From the NCBI GenBank assembly GCA_000467715.1, contig AJFK01000863.1, positions 1-47,156 on the forward strand: a stretch of 47,156 bases of DNA, given 5' to 3'. The notes below the pieces were generated by a model. It did no database searches, was not told where the DNA came from, and saw nothing but the letters and a program-made list of their open reading frames with translations. Positions 32,714 to 42,950 of this stretch are shown here, piece after piece. Position 1 is the first letter of the stretch. Every line of letters starts with the position of its first letter. Source of the stretch: Hysterium pulicare CBS 123377. Lineage: Eukaryota > Ascomycota > Dothideomycetes > Hysteriales > Hysteriaceae. A program made the translations under genes and the position numbers.

Positions 32714-33826
32714 ATGGCATCCTTGCCACCCACAATGCGTGCACTCGTCCACGAAAAGAGGGGTGGATCTTTGAGTCTCCAAACCGTCCCTACTCCGACC
32801 GCAGTCCACGGCAGCGTTGTGGTGAAATCGCTTGCTGTCCAGATTGACCCCAACATGCCACGGATCCTATCTGGGGCAGTTGAGTTCATGACATACCCAA
32901 CTCCGATGATCCCCGCCTCGCGTGCAGTTGGGCGAGTTGTGGCCCTTGGTCCCGACACAACCTCCTTGGACGTAGGCCAACTAGTGTTGCTGGACCCTTT
33001 CGTTCGTGCGCGCGACAACTGGGATGTACAAATTCTCTGGGGCGGATTTGATGGCCCGACTCCTGCAAGCAAGAAGTTCATGGCTGATAATTGGCGCAAT
33101 GCTGCTCTGGCGGAATATGTGCGTGCTCCCTTGGAGAACTGTTGGGCCTTGAATGAAGAGAAGCTTTGTGGGAAGCTCGGGTACTCCATCCCCGAGCTTT
33201 TGCAGTTGTCAATAACCTCAGTGGGCTACGGAGGGTTGAGAGGTATCGATCTCCAAGCTGGAGAAAGAATCATTGTTGCGCCTGCGACAGGACCATTTAG
33301 TGGAGCTACAGTGGCCGCTGCCGTAGCGATGGGTGCGAATGTGGTTGCTGTTGGGCGAAGCATTGAGAAGCTGAAAGGCCTACAGGCGACTTTCCCGGAG
33401 CAAGTCGAGATTGTCCAGGTGGAGGGCGACGTCGAGAAGGATTCTGCTGCAATGATGCAGTTTGGTCCCGTTGATGCCTTTTTGGACATGTCCCCTTCGA
33501 ATGCAACAAACGCGACGCATCTCCGGGCGGGCTTGAATGCCGTCAAACAGTATGGTAGAGTTTCACTCATGGGCGCGCTTCCCGTTGACATCCCGCAGCC
33601 CTACTTTATGGCTGTGATCAAGAACTTGACGATTCGTGGGCAGTACATGTATGAGAGGGTGGACGTACGGGATTTGATTCGGTTGGCAGAATCGGGCGTC
33701 TTGAAGCTAGGGAAACGAGGTGGAGGTAAGGTTTTGGGCGTTTTCAAGCTCGACGACATTCAAAAGGCCATGGACTGCGTTGGAGAGTCCTTGAATTGGG
33801 GGGAAATCGTGGCGGTGATGCCTTAG
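32714..33826 (+). CDS. Zinc-less MDR-family oxidoreductase (alcohol dehydrogenase/quinone reductase type)
   Basis: 370 residues in one exon, with ATG in a strong context (CACAATGGC). The fold order is MDR: a GroES-like N-terminal half (MRALVHEKRGGSLSLQTVPT through PASRAVGRVVALG), then the nucleotide-binding half with APATGPFSGATVAAAVAMGA leading to NVVAVGR, and a late strand YGRVSLMGAL. The catalytic Cys/His zinc ligands of classical ADHs are absent (AVQIDPNM replaces the usual xGxCGTD) and no four-Cys structural lobe is seen, so it is of the zinc-less quinone-reductase/enoyl-reductase type. VGR after the second strand favours NADP(H). The substrate is unknown. Its head-to-head position with a Zn2Cys6 regulator suggests co-regulation. 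Confidence 0.83.
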   Translation: MASLPPTMRALVHEKRGGSLSLQTVPTPTAVHGSVVVKSLAVQIDPNMPRILSGAVEFMTYPTPMIPASRAVGRVVALGPDTTSLDVGQLVLLDPFVRARDNWDVQILWGGFDGPTPASKKFMADNWRNAALAEYVRAPLENCWALNEEKLCGKLGYSIPELLQLSITSVGYGGLRGIDLQAGERIIVAPATGPFSGATVAAAVAMGANVVAVGRSIEKLKGLQATFPEQVEIVQVEGDVEKDSAAMMQFGPVDAFLDMSPSNATNATHLRAGLNAVKQYGRVSLMGALPVDIPQPYFMAVIKNLTIRGQYMYERVDVRDLIRLAESGVLKLGKRGGGKVLGVFKLDDIQKAMDCVGESLNWGEIVAVMP

Positions 33827-34258
33827 GACAATTTTAATAGGCGCGATTTTGGGGAGGAATATCTCTAGAAAACAACCTCGTGAATGAATAGGAGACGATT
33901 TTAGCACACAAGATCACAAATGATTCGATGAGAGTATAAATGACGTGGCAAATCGTGAAGATGTGTTATTCGTTTCATACACCATATCTAAGAGCGGTAG
34001 GTATGTATCTTCGTTTCTCTCTTTCGGCACCTCACACTCAAACTCTCCAAGCATACAACCCGCCTTGGGTATAATATAGTACAGAAGAAGCAAAATTTTG
34101 TTGGAAACAACAACGAACAAGACACCATATACCAACCCCCAAAAGACCATTTTCCCATATCCAACCAGGTTCCCTAAAGCCGATGGCGTGGTACAAGAAG
34201 TGAAGAAGTAAGCGCCAGCGCTAATGCATCAGAAAAAATTGCGAATGCATCAGCTTAT
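33827..34258. other. Intergenic between convergent genes
   Basis: 3' flanks of the oxidoreductase (+) and GH128 gene (-). The small minus frame 33914-34150 (hydrophobic, 78 codons) has no true ATG at its start and no known domain; not called. Confidence 0.5.
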
Positions 34259-35692
34259 TTAAGAAGAGGCGTAGATTTTACCATAGCTGGATGGCTCGTT
34301 GCCAGAAACAAGGAGACCACTTGAAGCCATGAAGTAAGCATACTTCTCGATCCAATCTTGCTGGTCCATCCATTCCATGACCTCCTGGAGGAACTCGGCA
34401 ATCTCGTCATCGCTGCTGTTGGTGCAGCCGAACTCGGTGATCCAGATGTTCTTGCCAGTTCTCTGGTGTGCCTCTGTGGCGTGGTCTTTGAAGTACTGAA
34501 CTTGTGACGCAGACTCATACCAGTGAATGGGGTAAAAATCAATGTCGCAGTCGGAGCAAGCTTTGATGAAGTTCTCAGCCCAGTCAATACCCATGCCATT
34601 GGCACCGTTGGTAACAGCTGGTGCACCAAGACGGGCGTTGCCATTAGCTGCTTTGATGGGCTGCATGTAAGTTTTCCAGCCTTCAGCAGCAGCTTCAGGA
34701 GAAAGGTTGGCTTGAGAAGGAAGATCAGGTTCATTGAAACCAAAGAAGGTGGTGGTGCCAGCGGCAAGAGCCTTCTTCCAGTTGGCTTCCCAGGTGGGGG
34801 TGAAGTCAGAGCCAGTTCCCCAGAGCATGGGGAAGAATTCCAAGTCTGAGGGGAGGTCCCCAGCAGTTTGACCCCAGTTGTAAGCCCAAGTGACCTTGTT
34901 GTCTCCGGAGAAGCACTGAGTCAATGAAGCATCGTTATAAGGGAGACCACGCTTGCCGCCACCGGTGGAAGGAGTGGAGGTGGAGGTTGCCTGCACGGAA
35001 GAGACGGCGGCGGAAGAGACAGCGACTGAGGAGTAAACGGCGCTGGATGCAGCTGCGATATATGCGGCAGCGCTCGAGCTAGCCTTGGCTGAGCTTGGGG
35101 CGGCGACCGCTGCAGAAGACGAACCGTAGCCATGGTTGACAAAGGAAGCACTTGAGACAACCTCTTGCGCAGCAGCAGAGGAAGATGGGAGGACGTATGA
35201 GACAACTGAGGAAACTGGAGCGGAGGAGACAACTACTGAGGATGCAGCAGCGGATGAGGCAACTTCTGATACAGCAGCTGACGAGACAACAGCTGAAGAA
35301 GCAGCAGCTGCAAAGCTGGAAGCACCAGGAGTCACTGTTACGGTGACTTTGTTCGTAGCAGTGACGTAGATTGTCTCGGGGCCGCATACGCCGGTTTCTG
35401 AAGCTTCAGCAGCAACGACAGAGCCAGTAGACTTCAAGTAAACGGTGCGGATGTCAGTGTGAGTGGAGTAAAGAGTCTCGGTAAACGTCGAAGTGACGCT
35501 GTATGCAGTCCCAGTACCAGTAGGACCATATGGACCTGTGCCATTCACTCCCCAAGGAGCACCAGAATAACCAGAGGGCCTGCCCGAGGGGTGGAAGTGG
35601 CGGGCATGATGACCATGACCATGGCCGAATGGAATAGCGACGGCGGAGGAGATGAGGGACATAAGTCCAAGCTTGGTGATTTGGGAAGACAT
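34259..35692 (-). CDS. Secreted GH128 endo-beta-1,3-glucanase with Ser/Ala stalk
   Basis: 477 residues in one exon. Signal peptide about 1-20 (ITKLGLMSLISSAVAIP), then a His/Gly-rich segment, a Thr/Ser region, and a long Ser/Ala/Val stalk (about 126-240) likely to be O-glycosylated. A KR site at 247-248 precedes the catalytic domain (251-477), which matches GH128 (Asl1-like): VTWAYNWGQT, FFGFNEPDLP with acid/base E321, DFYPIHWYES, and IWITEFGCTN with nucleophile E420. It cleaves beta-1,3-glucan in the wall and is probably wall-linked. Start 35692 is chosen for the signal peptide although the frame is open for 500 bases further upstream. No GPI signal is visible. About 2.7 kb upstream is gene-free. 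Confidence 0.9.
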   Translation of the reverse strand: MSSQITKLGLMSLISSAVAIPFGHGHGHHARHFHPSGRPSGYSGAPWGVNGTGPYGPTGTGTAYSVTSTFTETLYSTHTDIRTVYLKSTGSVVAAEASETGVCGPETIYVTATNKVTVTVTPGASSFAAAASSAVVSSAAVSEVASSAAASSVVVSSAPVSSVVSYVLPSSSAAAQEVVSSASFVNHGYGSSSAAVAAPSSAKASSSAAAYIAAASSAVYSSVAVSSAAVSSVQATSTSTPSTGGGKRGLPYNDASLTQCFSGDNKVTWAYNWGQTAGDLPSDLEFFPMLWGTGSDFTPTWEANWKKALAAGTTTFFGFNEPDLPSQANLSPEAAAEGWKTYMQPIKAANGNARLGAPAVTNGANGMGIDWAENFIKACSDCDIDFYPIHWYESASQVQYFKDHATEAHQRTGKNIWITEFGCTNSSDDEIAEFLQEVMEWMDQQDWIEKYAYFMASSGLLVSGNEPSSYGKIYASS

Positions 35693-38432
35693 GTCGATCG
35701 TTGATGATTGATTGCGTTTGTATGATGGATGCTTTCGATATAGATGTTTGCAGAGTTTGGTAGCGGTTATAGGCAGGGGATTCCAAGTGCAGCTTCTTGA
35801 GCGCGGAGAGAGTGAATGAGGGCCGACCAGGGCTATTGCTGAGTGTGAATATAAAAAGAGAGACTGCTCTTCACTGAAGGAAGGCAAGGAACGAAACGAG
35901 CGAATGCTCAGGTAGAGAATGAATGCAACAGCACCGTGGTTGATATCGAAGACGCGGTGGGGGGAGGAAAGGAGGCAGCGTGGGCCGAGGGGATTTGATT
36001 GATATAGGCTGTGCCAGGTGGTCGGCGGCACAGACGGACGAGGGGGCCAGCACATGCAGCGAGAGTCAGCGCGTGGGCGTGGCACCGAGCCTTTTGTTAG
36101 CCTGCCCGTCTCACCAGTCAGCCACGCAATTCCATCCTTGTGGGACAGGGGAAACAATTGACTGTGAGTAACCACTTCGGGGGCAGCGTCAGGCACCCTC
36201 ATCACCCGGTTGGCTGGATGCGAAGGCGACGGTCCAGGGCTGTCTTCTGCAAGCCACTCATTAACCTTGAAACCGCTGGGTGAGCCAGGAGGCGCTGGGC
36301 GGGCGTCTGGCTACGGCCCAGAAACGGACAAACGCCGCCGCCAGTGAGGTGCACCACAGAAGCTTGTCTCCCGGCCGGTGCTGGGATTACGCATAGATCC
36401 GTCGTTTCAAAACTCAGGAACCCGCAGGCTCATCAACACAGCCAGGGGAACCGGAAACGTCGAGACTCTTCTCGGTGAATCGCATCAACACCGCCGTCTT
36501 GCTGCTTAAGAGCCGGTCTGGCCGGCAGAAGATGATGTTGACTCGCTGTGATAGAGACCCACAACCCGCGAAAAGGCACCCTGGATGTTGCTGGGTGTTG
36601 CTGCGGTTCACCGAGCACGGCCACCAACAAATGTGTCGCGGGTTTCCTGCTCCACCTCCCGCATCCTTCACAATGTCCGTTGTGTCCTCGAATTCTTCGA
36701 TAGTTGAAATGCTTCATATTGCCCTCAGTAATCAACGAAAGAATACGTGTCTCTGCATTCATGAGTTCTGAATCACAGCGATTCGGCTGACACGAATTTC
36801 TGCCATTAATGTTGAAAGATGGGGAGCCGTCGCATGAAGCCGAAAGAGGCCTGCATCAGCCGGCAGTAGCGTGTGCTGACGACGACGAGCTTCCAAGGCT
36901 CTTCACAGCTTCACAAGTTGTTTCCTGACAGTGTTTCTGTCGCTGTCATCAGCGGCGTCAATTGATGAAACAACGTCGCACGAGGGAGATTTTGTTTGTT
37001 TCTCCCACGAGTCAGAGACAATTCTTGCGGTGTTGTCAAAGTGCCGTGGCTCAGAGTACAGAACATCTGCACGGCATAAGCAAGAACGCCGAGAATAGAG
37101 CTGCATATATTAAATCTCATCAACCCTCGACATGCATGCTCACGAGAGCAAACAACCTGTAGTTGGTACGCCTCGCAAAGGTAGTGATTCCTAACTTTAG
37201 TGCTCAGTCAACGACTTCATGATTCCAAGCATTGCATCAGCCATCATCAGGACCACCGTAGGTAGCCTGGCAGCTCAACAAATCCCTCCATCGAGCTTGG
37301 TCAATTGATCCTGATGCTCCCGCACGTGCTTCTAACGTTCCAAGGTTGGCATGTCTCTCCACTGTGCCGCGGTCGCGCGCAACGCAACACCATACGGAGC
37401 GACCTGCCCCATGTCGAAGGTAGCTAACAACCTCAGCCGCTGTGGGTTCTCCAGCACGAACCTTTTTCTTTAGTCAGTTTGAAAAAACACCTGGACTCTT
37501 AGCAAACTGTTGAGTACGTGGGGTTTGAGGAATCACATCCACTTCCAAGCCTCTGGGCGACACGCCGTCACATCGATAACAAAATCCCGCGCATAAACGA
37601 CACTTTGTTGTGCCGTCCGCAAAGAGTAATTAAACACTGCATAAAAAGTGGATAGGCTCTAATGCAAGAAGCTTTCCGAAGTAACACACCAATCACGCCC
37701 CCAGCATTTCAGAAAAATCGGGCTCGGCTGGCCAATGGTTGACTTTGGATATGAATGAGCGATAAACAAAAAAATCGAAGACGTTTCGATTTGCGAAGTG
37801 GCTTTTTGGCGGTGTACTACAAATTATTCTAGTGCTGGAAACATTTTCTGTTTCTCGAAACGCCCGAGGTGACATTTGTTTCGAAGGCTTTCCGCCACGA
37901 CGGCGTTTCGTTTGCTGGCTGTAGTGTATCTGCAGTGAGTTGAAACAACAGCACAGTAGGTGGGAACCAAAGAACCAAAGAACCACAGTCCACATCACTA
38001 TGCATGCATAGTCATTGGAAAACACAATCTCAAACGGATCCGTTCCATTCGTTGCTTTGACTAAGCCCTTCCCAGTTTTCGACTCTCCGCTAAAAGTAGA
38101 TTCGCTTTACGTCTACGTACTCTAGAGCTCCACAACACCTGAACTACCGTAGCCGTGCGCAAAACAGGGAGAAGAGAAATGGAGATGGGTTCATAGAAGC
38201 AAACCTAGAACAAATGTAGGTTCAAAACGCTCATAGTAGACTGCACGCTCGAAGACGGAGCTCCAAATTCCGAATTTGCGCCTTTGCTCCACCAAGTAAA
38301 ATGCCTGATTTCCACGGCAATATACATTCAGCTTGCTTGGGGTGTCCCTCTCCAACTCCATGTGCCGCAACGCCTGTAGGCTTAAAAAGCGTAAAGGAAA
38401 GGAGAGAAAAGAAAGATTACTGGTGACTGGTT
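35693..38432. other. 2.7-kb stretch without recognised genes
   Basis: This lies between the GH128 start and the cullin-3 stop. Overlapping antisense frames (36414-36771, 36903-37162, 37693-38025) are short, mutually exclusive and domain-free. The first ~500 bases are probably GH128 promoter and 5'UTR (CT-rich on the minus strand). The rest is of ordinary composition without tandem repeats; a non-coding RNA or long regulatory region cannot be excluded. Confidence 0.45.
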
Positions 38433-41175
38433 TTATGCGAGGTAGCGGTAGGAATCTACGGAGGCACCCTCTATACGCTCCAGATACTCGCGTTCGATGA
38501 GGCTCTCGATGCGCTTCTTGATCATGTTGACTTCTGGTTTAAATTGTCCGACTAGCTGGTTCAGTGTTTCTGCAACGAGTTGCTGGTGAGACAGTTCTTT
38601 GCGTTGCCTGTCACGTTGTCAGCGATTACGTAGGCAGATATTAGAACAGGGTTTTAAAGACTTACTTCATGATCCTGACAACAGCCGCTTCAATGCAGAA
38701 GGCTCTTGAGTCATCATTCTTCTTCTCTGTCTCTCTCCGTTCACGGTCGCTCTCCACCTTGTTGCCGCTAGACACAACGCCGACCTTGATGCGAACAAAC
38801 TTCCCTTGGAAGCCTTCGTTGAAGGTGAATTTGTCGCTGGGTTTTACATCCTTGGTCATAGGTTCCTTAAGCAAAATTCGAGTCTTTGGTGCGACTGCCA
38901 ATGACTGCAGATTGCGAACAAGATCGCTTGGAGGAATGTTTGTCCGGGCTTGAATTTCTTCAAATGTCATGGATTGATTAGCTGGTAGGTCATTGAAAAG
39001 AAGTAAAATGACCATTCCATATGTTGAAACATTAAGGTCGTGTTTACGTTCCTTGACCGTTCCATCTTTCTGCGGAACCTTGGGGAACGTCGCCTTGATG
39101 TCTGCTGACCCCATAGCAGCCAGCCAAGTAAGCTGTCGGCCGGAGTGCTTTTCACCGTAGTATTTCTCGAAGCCTTTCTTGATGCGTTCAATGGCGGCCG
39201 GGAAGATGCATTTCAGCATTCTACCTTGTTCATTGTCACCAGAGCTTCCCATTGACTCCAATGGCCATGTCATGCTTGTGAGCACGTTAATGGCGAGTTC
39301 AATGCGTTTTGGATCGGGATCGCCGAGCTGAGCAACATGTGCCTTGTAGCCAGATGTGAGCTCCTCGGAAATGGTCATGTCCTTGAACATGGCTTCTAGC
39401 TTCATGGTAAAGTTGTTACCCAGCTCAATCTTCATCCTCGAAATCATTTGTTTCTCTACATCATTGCTGATCGACTTGTTCATGAGTAGTCGCCTACAGA
39501 GATGCTTCTTGTAGTACCGCTCGAACAAGTCCTTGTCTTGAACGTATCGCAGGAGAATAATGGCCTTCTCCAAGACCATATCGATCTCATTCTCAGTTTT
39601 ACCCTTTATGCCCTTCTTCATATTTTCGTCTATGAATAAGGATATGTACTCAGAACTCCGTGGGAAGCTCGTCGAATTGATGAAATCCGCGAAACTACGG
39701 GTCAAGGCAGTCTGAAGTGGTTGGTCGGAGTTGAACGAAGTCTTCCATATCTTGTCGAATTTGTCTTTCAACTGCAGCACATCTTCCACCCATTTGATGG
39801 CCGCCACCGTCTGTTGATTAATACTTTTCTCCGGGGCCGGTCCTTTACCCTTCTCGGTTGGTTCCGCTGGCGGCTGAGCTTGCGATGCGGCAATTGCTGC
39901 GCTGTTGACGTCGGTGCCCATTTCCACGACCCGCTTTTGCATGGCTCGCATGAGTTCCGACTTCTTGCTATCCACTCTAGCATTTAGATCATAAATAAGA
40001 TTGAGCTCCTCTAACCGGTCATTGTCGATCATGAACCGGACTCCGCTCTCCATTTCGACGAGCTCATGGATTCGGTTCTTGATGAGCTCGTCCTCAACGA
40101 CCTTCTGGATTTTCGAGGTGGTTATTTCAGAGAGCGTAGATCGACATCGATCTTCTTCTTCGTATATTCTTCGACGAGTGTGTCTACAATAAGCACCGGC
40201 ATCCGAATCTCGTAACAGCAATTCCGCCTCTTGCCTATAGAATTCCCTGCTGCTACCCAAGAAGTCTTGCTCGAAGGATGTAACGTATAATCGATGTTCT
40301 TCAGCCTCGTTCTCATCTTCATGCAGTCCCTCCAACATGTATACACATGACTTGATGAGGTGCTTGTCTATAACATCCCCGTCGCGTTCCATTTGTATTT
40401 GCTCAAGGATTACCTGATTGAGAAGGCCAAGAACCGGAGCACTATCAGAATCCGCAGAAGGGGAGTTGAGAATGTCGTCCCGGAAGAGTACCATTGCCGT
40501 AGTATAGATCGAAGCACGGCGATGATCAGTACAATATACACGGTCCTTCTCATTGAAGTCAGTCCTGCCTTCTCTTCCAAGTCAGGGTGCAGATTCATAG
40601 ATACCATATACATCAGGACATCCGCCAACATGCTCATGCAAACCTGATGATCTTGCCATGATTGTTTTAGGCCTTTCATAAACTTCTCGCCCGACACCCG
40701 CCTCTCATTCACCGTTGTGCCGCCAAGTCCTTGAGAGTTCGACAGGAGATTTGGAGTGAGGAGGGTTTGAATTGAACCTCTCACCTCCTTGCTAAGCCAG
40801 TCGTGTTCGAAATCTCGGACTCGTTTGTAGAGGTCTTCACCCTTTTTCTTCAGAACAATGCGATAGGCGTGGCGATATAGCTCCTCATATGATAGCTTGG
40901 ACGCATTCTTGGTATGTATTTCTCGAAAAGCGGAGGATATTATGGCCCACGTGTTTTCGAAGTCAATTTCGTCGCCGTGCAGACCCTGAATAAGACCCAT
41001 TGTCAGTATTCAAATTGATAGATATGAAAGACACGGTAATAAGTTTAGAACCCAGCCTTGCGTAGTGCAAGAAAGGCAGGTTGGTGGATGCTTTGGTCGG
41101 CAGTGAAGTGAACCAATGTGGATTTCTTACCCTACGTGGTGGACGTATCTTCTGTCTTCCTCGGCCAGCAATCAT
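38433..41175 (-). CDS. CUL3: Cullin-3 scaffold of E3 ubiquitin ligases
   Basis: 826 residues in four exons: 41175-41131, 40985-40605, 40545-38666 and 38607-38433. Introns are 145, 59 and 58 bases; intron 2 ends in an unusual GAGAAG acceptor but is fixed by the join DVLMYM to [10 protein letters not shown], a cullin-3 hallmark. Features: N-terminal cullin repeats ([30 protein letters not shown] region, the BTB-binding face), cullin homology domain ([37 protein letters not shown]), and the C-terminal winged helix with the neddylation motif [17 protein letters not shown]-like (K769) ending [11 protein letters not shown]...YRYLA. It joins BTB adaptors to the RING subunit Rbx1 and is activated by NEDD8. 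The acceptor Lys codon is split by intron 3. It shares an upstream region of about 380 bases with the divergent Zim17-like gene. Confidence 0.93.
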
Positions 41176-41552
41176 TTTTGACTGGAGAGGTCACTGCGAG
41201 CCGTGAAATTGGCCTTTGAGATGGGCGGCGGGGGTCTTGCTTGGGTCCAAGTTGGTCAAGCAGTGGCGGCAAAGTAGAGATGGTGGACTTGATGTAAGAC
41301 CATAGCCAAGAAGCGAACGGAGGTCTATTCGCAAGCTGTAGGGGATCTGGAGACAGTGAATGCAGCGTCTAAGTAAAAGCTGAGGCAGTACTCGTGGGGT
41401 GTCGGAAGATGCCGTGCCCGCATTCGTGAGATGACCGAAGCGGCTCAAACCGCCAAGACAAAGTTTTGTAGAGGTTGGCCACCACCGCTCAAAGCATCCA
41501 ACACTCACTGACACCATCCAGCGTCTCTCAATATAATCTCGCCTTTGTTGAA
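41176..41552. promoter_or_regulatory. Bidirectional promoter of cullin-3 and the Zim17-like gene
   Basis: 376 bases between divergent start codons, with CT-rich tracts near 41510-41550. A minus frame 41191-41595 across it is not supported by any domain. Confidence 0.5.
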
Positions 41553-42315
41553 ATGAATTCCTCGTCGTCATTACTGCGATCCCTAATTCGGGCATCTACC
41601 TCCCAGGTCCTTAGACCTCTCCGTCAGGAGCTCACTCCGGCATCAAAGCGTCTGTATCACCATCCGCGAGCGTCTGTTCTACGTCGTCCTCAGCTATGTC
41701 CATCAATAAGATATCCCTCGAATTCTACCTGCCGATACGAGTCTACGGTCTCAAACTCTGCAAATATACCTCTACCTGCTGGCTCGACGACGCCCCCAGA
41801 ATCTCGTCTCGAGCGCGATCAAGTTCCTGCCTACGAGTTGACGTTTACTTGCAAGAAATGCAGCACGCGCTCTTCACATCGAGTATCAAAGCAGGGTTAT
41901 CACCACGGTACTGTTCTGATATCTTGTCCAGGGTGTAAGAACCGGCATTTAATCAGCGATCACATGAAGGTGAGTTCAAGTTGTCTGAACCTCACACACT
42001 CCTTGTACAATTCCGTGTTGAAGAAGTACTCCGGCAGAGGTTCTATCTGCTAACACACATAAGATTTTCTCGGACAAACCATTAACCATCGAAGACCTCA
42101 TGCGAGAGAAAGGACAGCTCGTCAAGCGTGGATCATTAAGCGCAGAGGGCGATGTCGAATTTTGGGAAGATGGATCCACAACCCCCCGATCAGCTAATTT
42201 CATTCCGAGCACAGCAGCTACAACAGATGGCGCGCGAGGAGCGAGACTAACGGAGCCTGCAACATCAGAGGGTTCTGCTCATGATGCGGATGATTCCTCC
42301 TCGAACAAATTATAA
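41553..42315 (+). CDS. ZIM17: Mitochondrial DNL zinc-finger protein (Zim17/Hep1)
   Basis: 222 residues in two exons, 41553-41969 and 42064-42315. The 94-base intron (GTGAGT...CATAAG) joins LISDHMK to [13 protein letters not shown]. The N-terminus is basic, Ser/Arg-rich and without acids ([20 protein letters not shown]), as expected of a mitochondrial presequence. The DNL-type zinc finger runs [20 protein letters not shown], then [20 protein letters not shown], with CX2C pairs binding one zinc, and ends in the family block [16 protein letters not shown]. The acidic Ser-rich tail is lineage-variable. The family (Zim17/Tim15/Hep1) keeps mitochondrial Hsp70 soluble and supports protein import and Fe-S assembly. 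The ATG was chosen because it opens the presequence. Confidence 0.9.
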
Positions 42316-42691
42316 TAGGGTCGACCATTATCCCACGAGAACATGCGACCTGCGTCTTCAAACTTCCAGTCTGCCCGGAAGTAAAGGCTTAGGAACATAT
42401 ATTGGGGAAAATTCTGCCAGGTAGATGTTTGCAGGCATTAACTCCACTTCATTTATTCGAGCCACGCAACTGTAAAATAGTGTAGATCAACGAGATACCC
42501 CGATGTTTTGGTCTGGTATTGGGCAATTAGCATCCGTTCTATGGAGACCTACTCTAGTTGAGCATGGAATTCACAACTTCCACGCAATTCCTACGTTTTC
42601 ACCTACCTGCCGCAGCATGTTCGCTCAAAGCTCCTAATGGTGCAATGGCATCTGTTGCGAACTATACTACCTTCCAGGTTTCGAATTTGCA
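42316..42691. other. Intergenic, no gene seen
   Basis: 3' flank of the Zim17-like gene and the promoter of the kinase gene. No open frame of interest. Confidence 0.5.
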
Positions 42692-42926
42692 ATGAGGAAC
42701 TTTACTTTTTGTGGCCGATGGCGAAGTAAGGCTGATTGTTGCTACAAGGCTGAGAGCTGTAACCCGCTACGAACCCTTCACCTGTTCTTACAGCCATCTA
42801 CACTCTCCGAGCGTTCAGAAAGACAGCCAAAATACCTGTAAGTTCTGTCATTTCTTTAAGTGGATTAAGAGAACTAACATTTCTCCTCACTGCAGACTTT
42901 GGCCACTCTTCAGCCGGCGCTGGTAG
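42692..42926 (+). other. Possible upstream ORF and 5'UTR intron of the kinase gene
   Basis: A well-formed intron lies at 42838-42895 (GTAAGT, branch AACTAAC, CTGCAG). An ATG at 42692 opens a frame that runs through this intron after splicing and ends at TAG 42924-42926, 24 bases before the kinase ATG and in the same frame. It would encode about 58 residues without a known domain. It is probably a 5'UTR uORF; an amber-truncated N-terminal extension is the alternative. Confidence 0.45.
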
Positions 42927-42950
42927 AGGCAGCCTGATTTTTACTTGCCT

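Noticed and set aside
34259-36205. Open frame extending the GH128 gene 171 codons upstream
   Set aside because: The extension has no domain and would bury the signal peptide that starts at 35692; the open frame is probably chance in CT-rich promoter DNA.
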